NCBI GenBank assembly: GCA_046728115.1
Contig: JBKPDW010000406.1
Span: forward strand, 1 to 6,036
Origin: CAVSWN01 sp046728115
GTDB taxonomy: Bacteria > Acidobacteriota > Vicinamibacteria > Vicinamibacterales > CAVVIG01
Length of the DNA stretch: 6,036 bases
Reading direction: 5' to 3'
The notes beneath the pieces are model-generated. The model saw only the letters and a list, made by a program, of their open reading frames with translations. It searched no databases and was not told where the DNA came from. Made by a program: the position numbers and the translations under genes. Shown piece after piece: positions 6,006 to 6,036 of the stretch; within the stretch, counting starts at the first letter, position 1, and each line of letters opens with the position of its first letter.

Positions 6006-6036
6006 GTGAGGGTGGGGTTGAGCGCGTGGCGCTCTC
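6006..6036 (+). CDS. Possible start of a further gene, cut by the window edge
   Basis: A GTG with a plausible ribosome binding site opens a frame reading MRVGLSAWRS before the sequence ends after ten codons. This is far too short to identify a family. The call rests on the upstream site, the position after a non-coding gap and the open frame. It could be spurious. Confidence 0.3.
   Translation, partial: MRVGLSAWRS

Noticed and set aside
1..6036. CRISPR array, tRNA, rRNA or insertion sequence
   Set aside because: No spaced direct repeats, cloverleaf-like sequence, transposase motifs or terminal inverted repeats were found on either strand.

Overview
The window is GC-rich, almost completely coding DNA with GTG as well as ATG starts, short gaps and start/stop overlaps. 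This fits a free-living bacterium with a high-GC genome. An environmental lineage such as Acidobacteriota or a related soil group is a guess from gene style; nothing in the sequence fixes the taxon.

Layout. Positions 1-117 (minus strand) hold the first 39 codons of a gene that leaves the window. It starts with an apparent membrane segment, and its ribosome binding site lies back to back with that of the first plus-strand gene. Positions 157-5163 hold four tightly packed plus-strand genes that look like one operon: a small PAPS-type sulfotransferase (157-771), a PHP-domain phosphoesterase (776-1627), an SLC13-family anion permease carrying two RCK_C (TrkA-C) domains (1624-3432), and a fused ATP sulfurylase/APS kinase (3445-5163). 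The gaps are 4 nt, a 4-nt ATGA overlap and 12 nt. Positions 5202-5884 hold a second two-gene unit, a small nucleotidyltransferase-fold protein and a 70-residue partner whose start codon overlaps its stop by one base. Positions 5885-6005 contain no convincing gene, and a possible new gene begins at 6006.

How the genes fit together. The permease could import sulfate. The fused enzyme converts sulfate and ATP to APS and then PAPS. The sulfotransferase uses PAPS to sulfate an unknown acceptor and releases 3',5'-PAP. The PHP protein, by analogy with PHP enzymes known to hydrolyse 3',5'-nucleotide bisphosphates, could remove the PAP. The operon therefore reads as a self-contained import, activation, transfer and by-product disposal route for sulfation, with the acceptor unknown. 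No sulfite-producing PAPS or APS reductase is visible in the window, which favours sulfation over cysteine synthesis as the reason for clustering. The specific assignments of the PHP protein and permease substrates are inference.

The nucleotidyltransferase pair has the architecture of a small toxin-antitoxin-like or MNT-like module, but its function cannot be settled from sequence.
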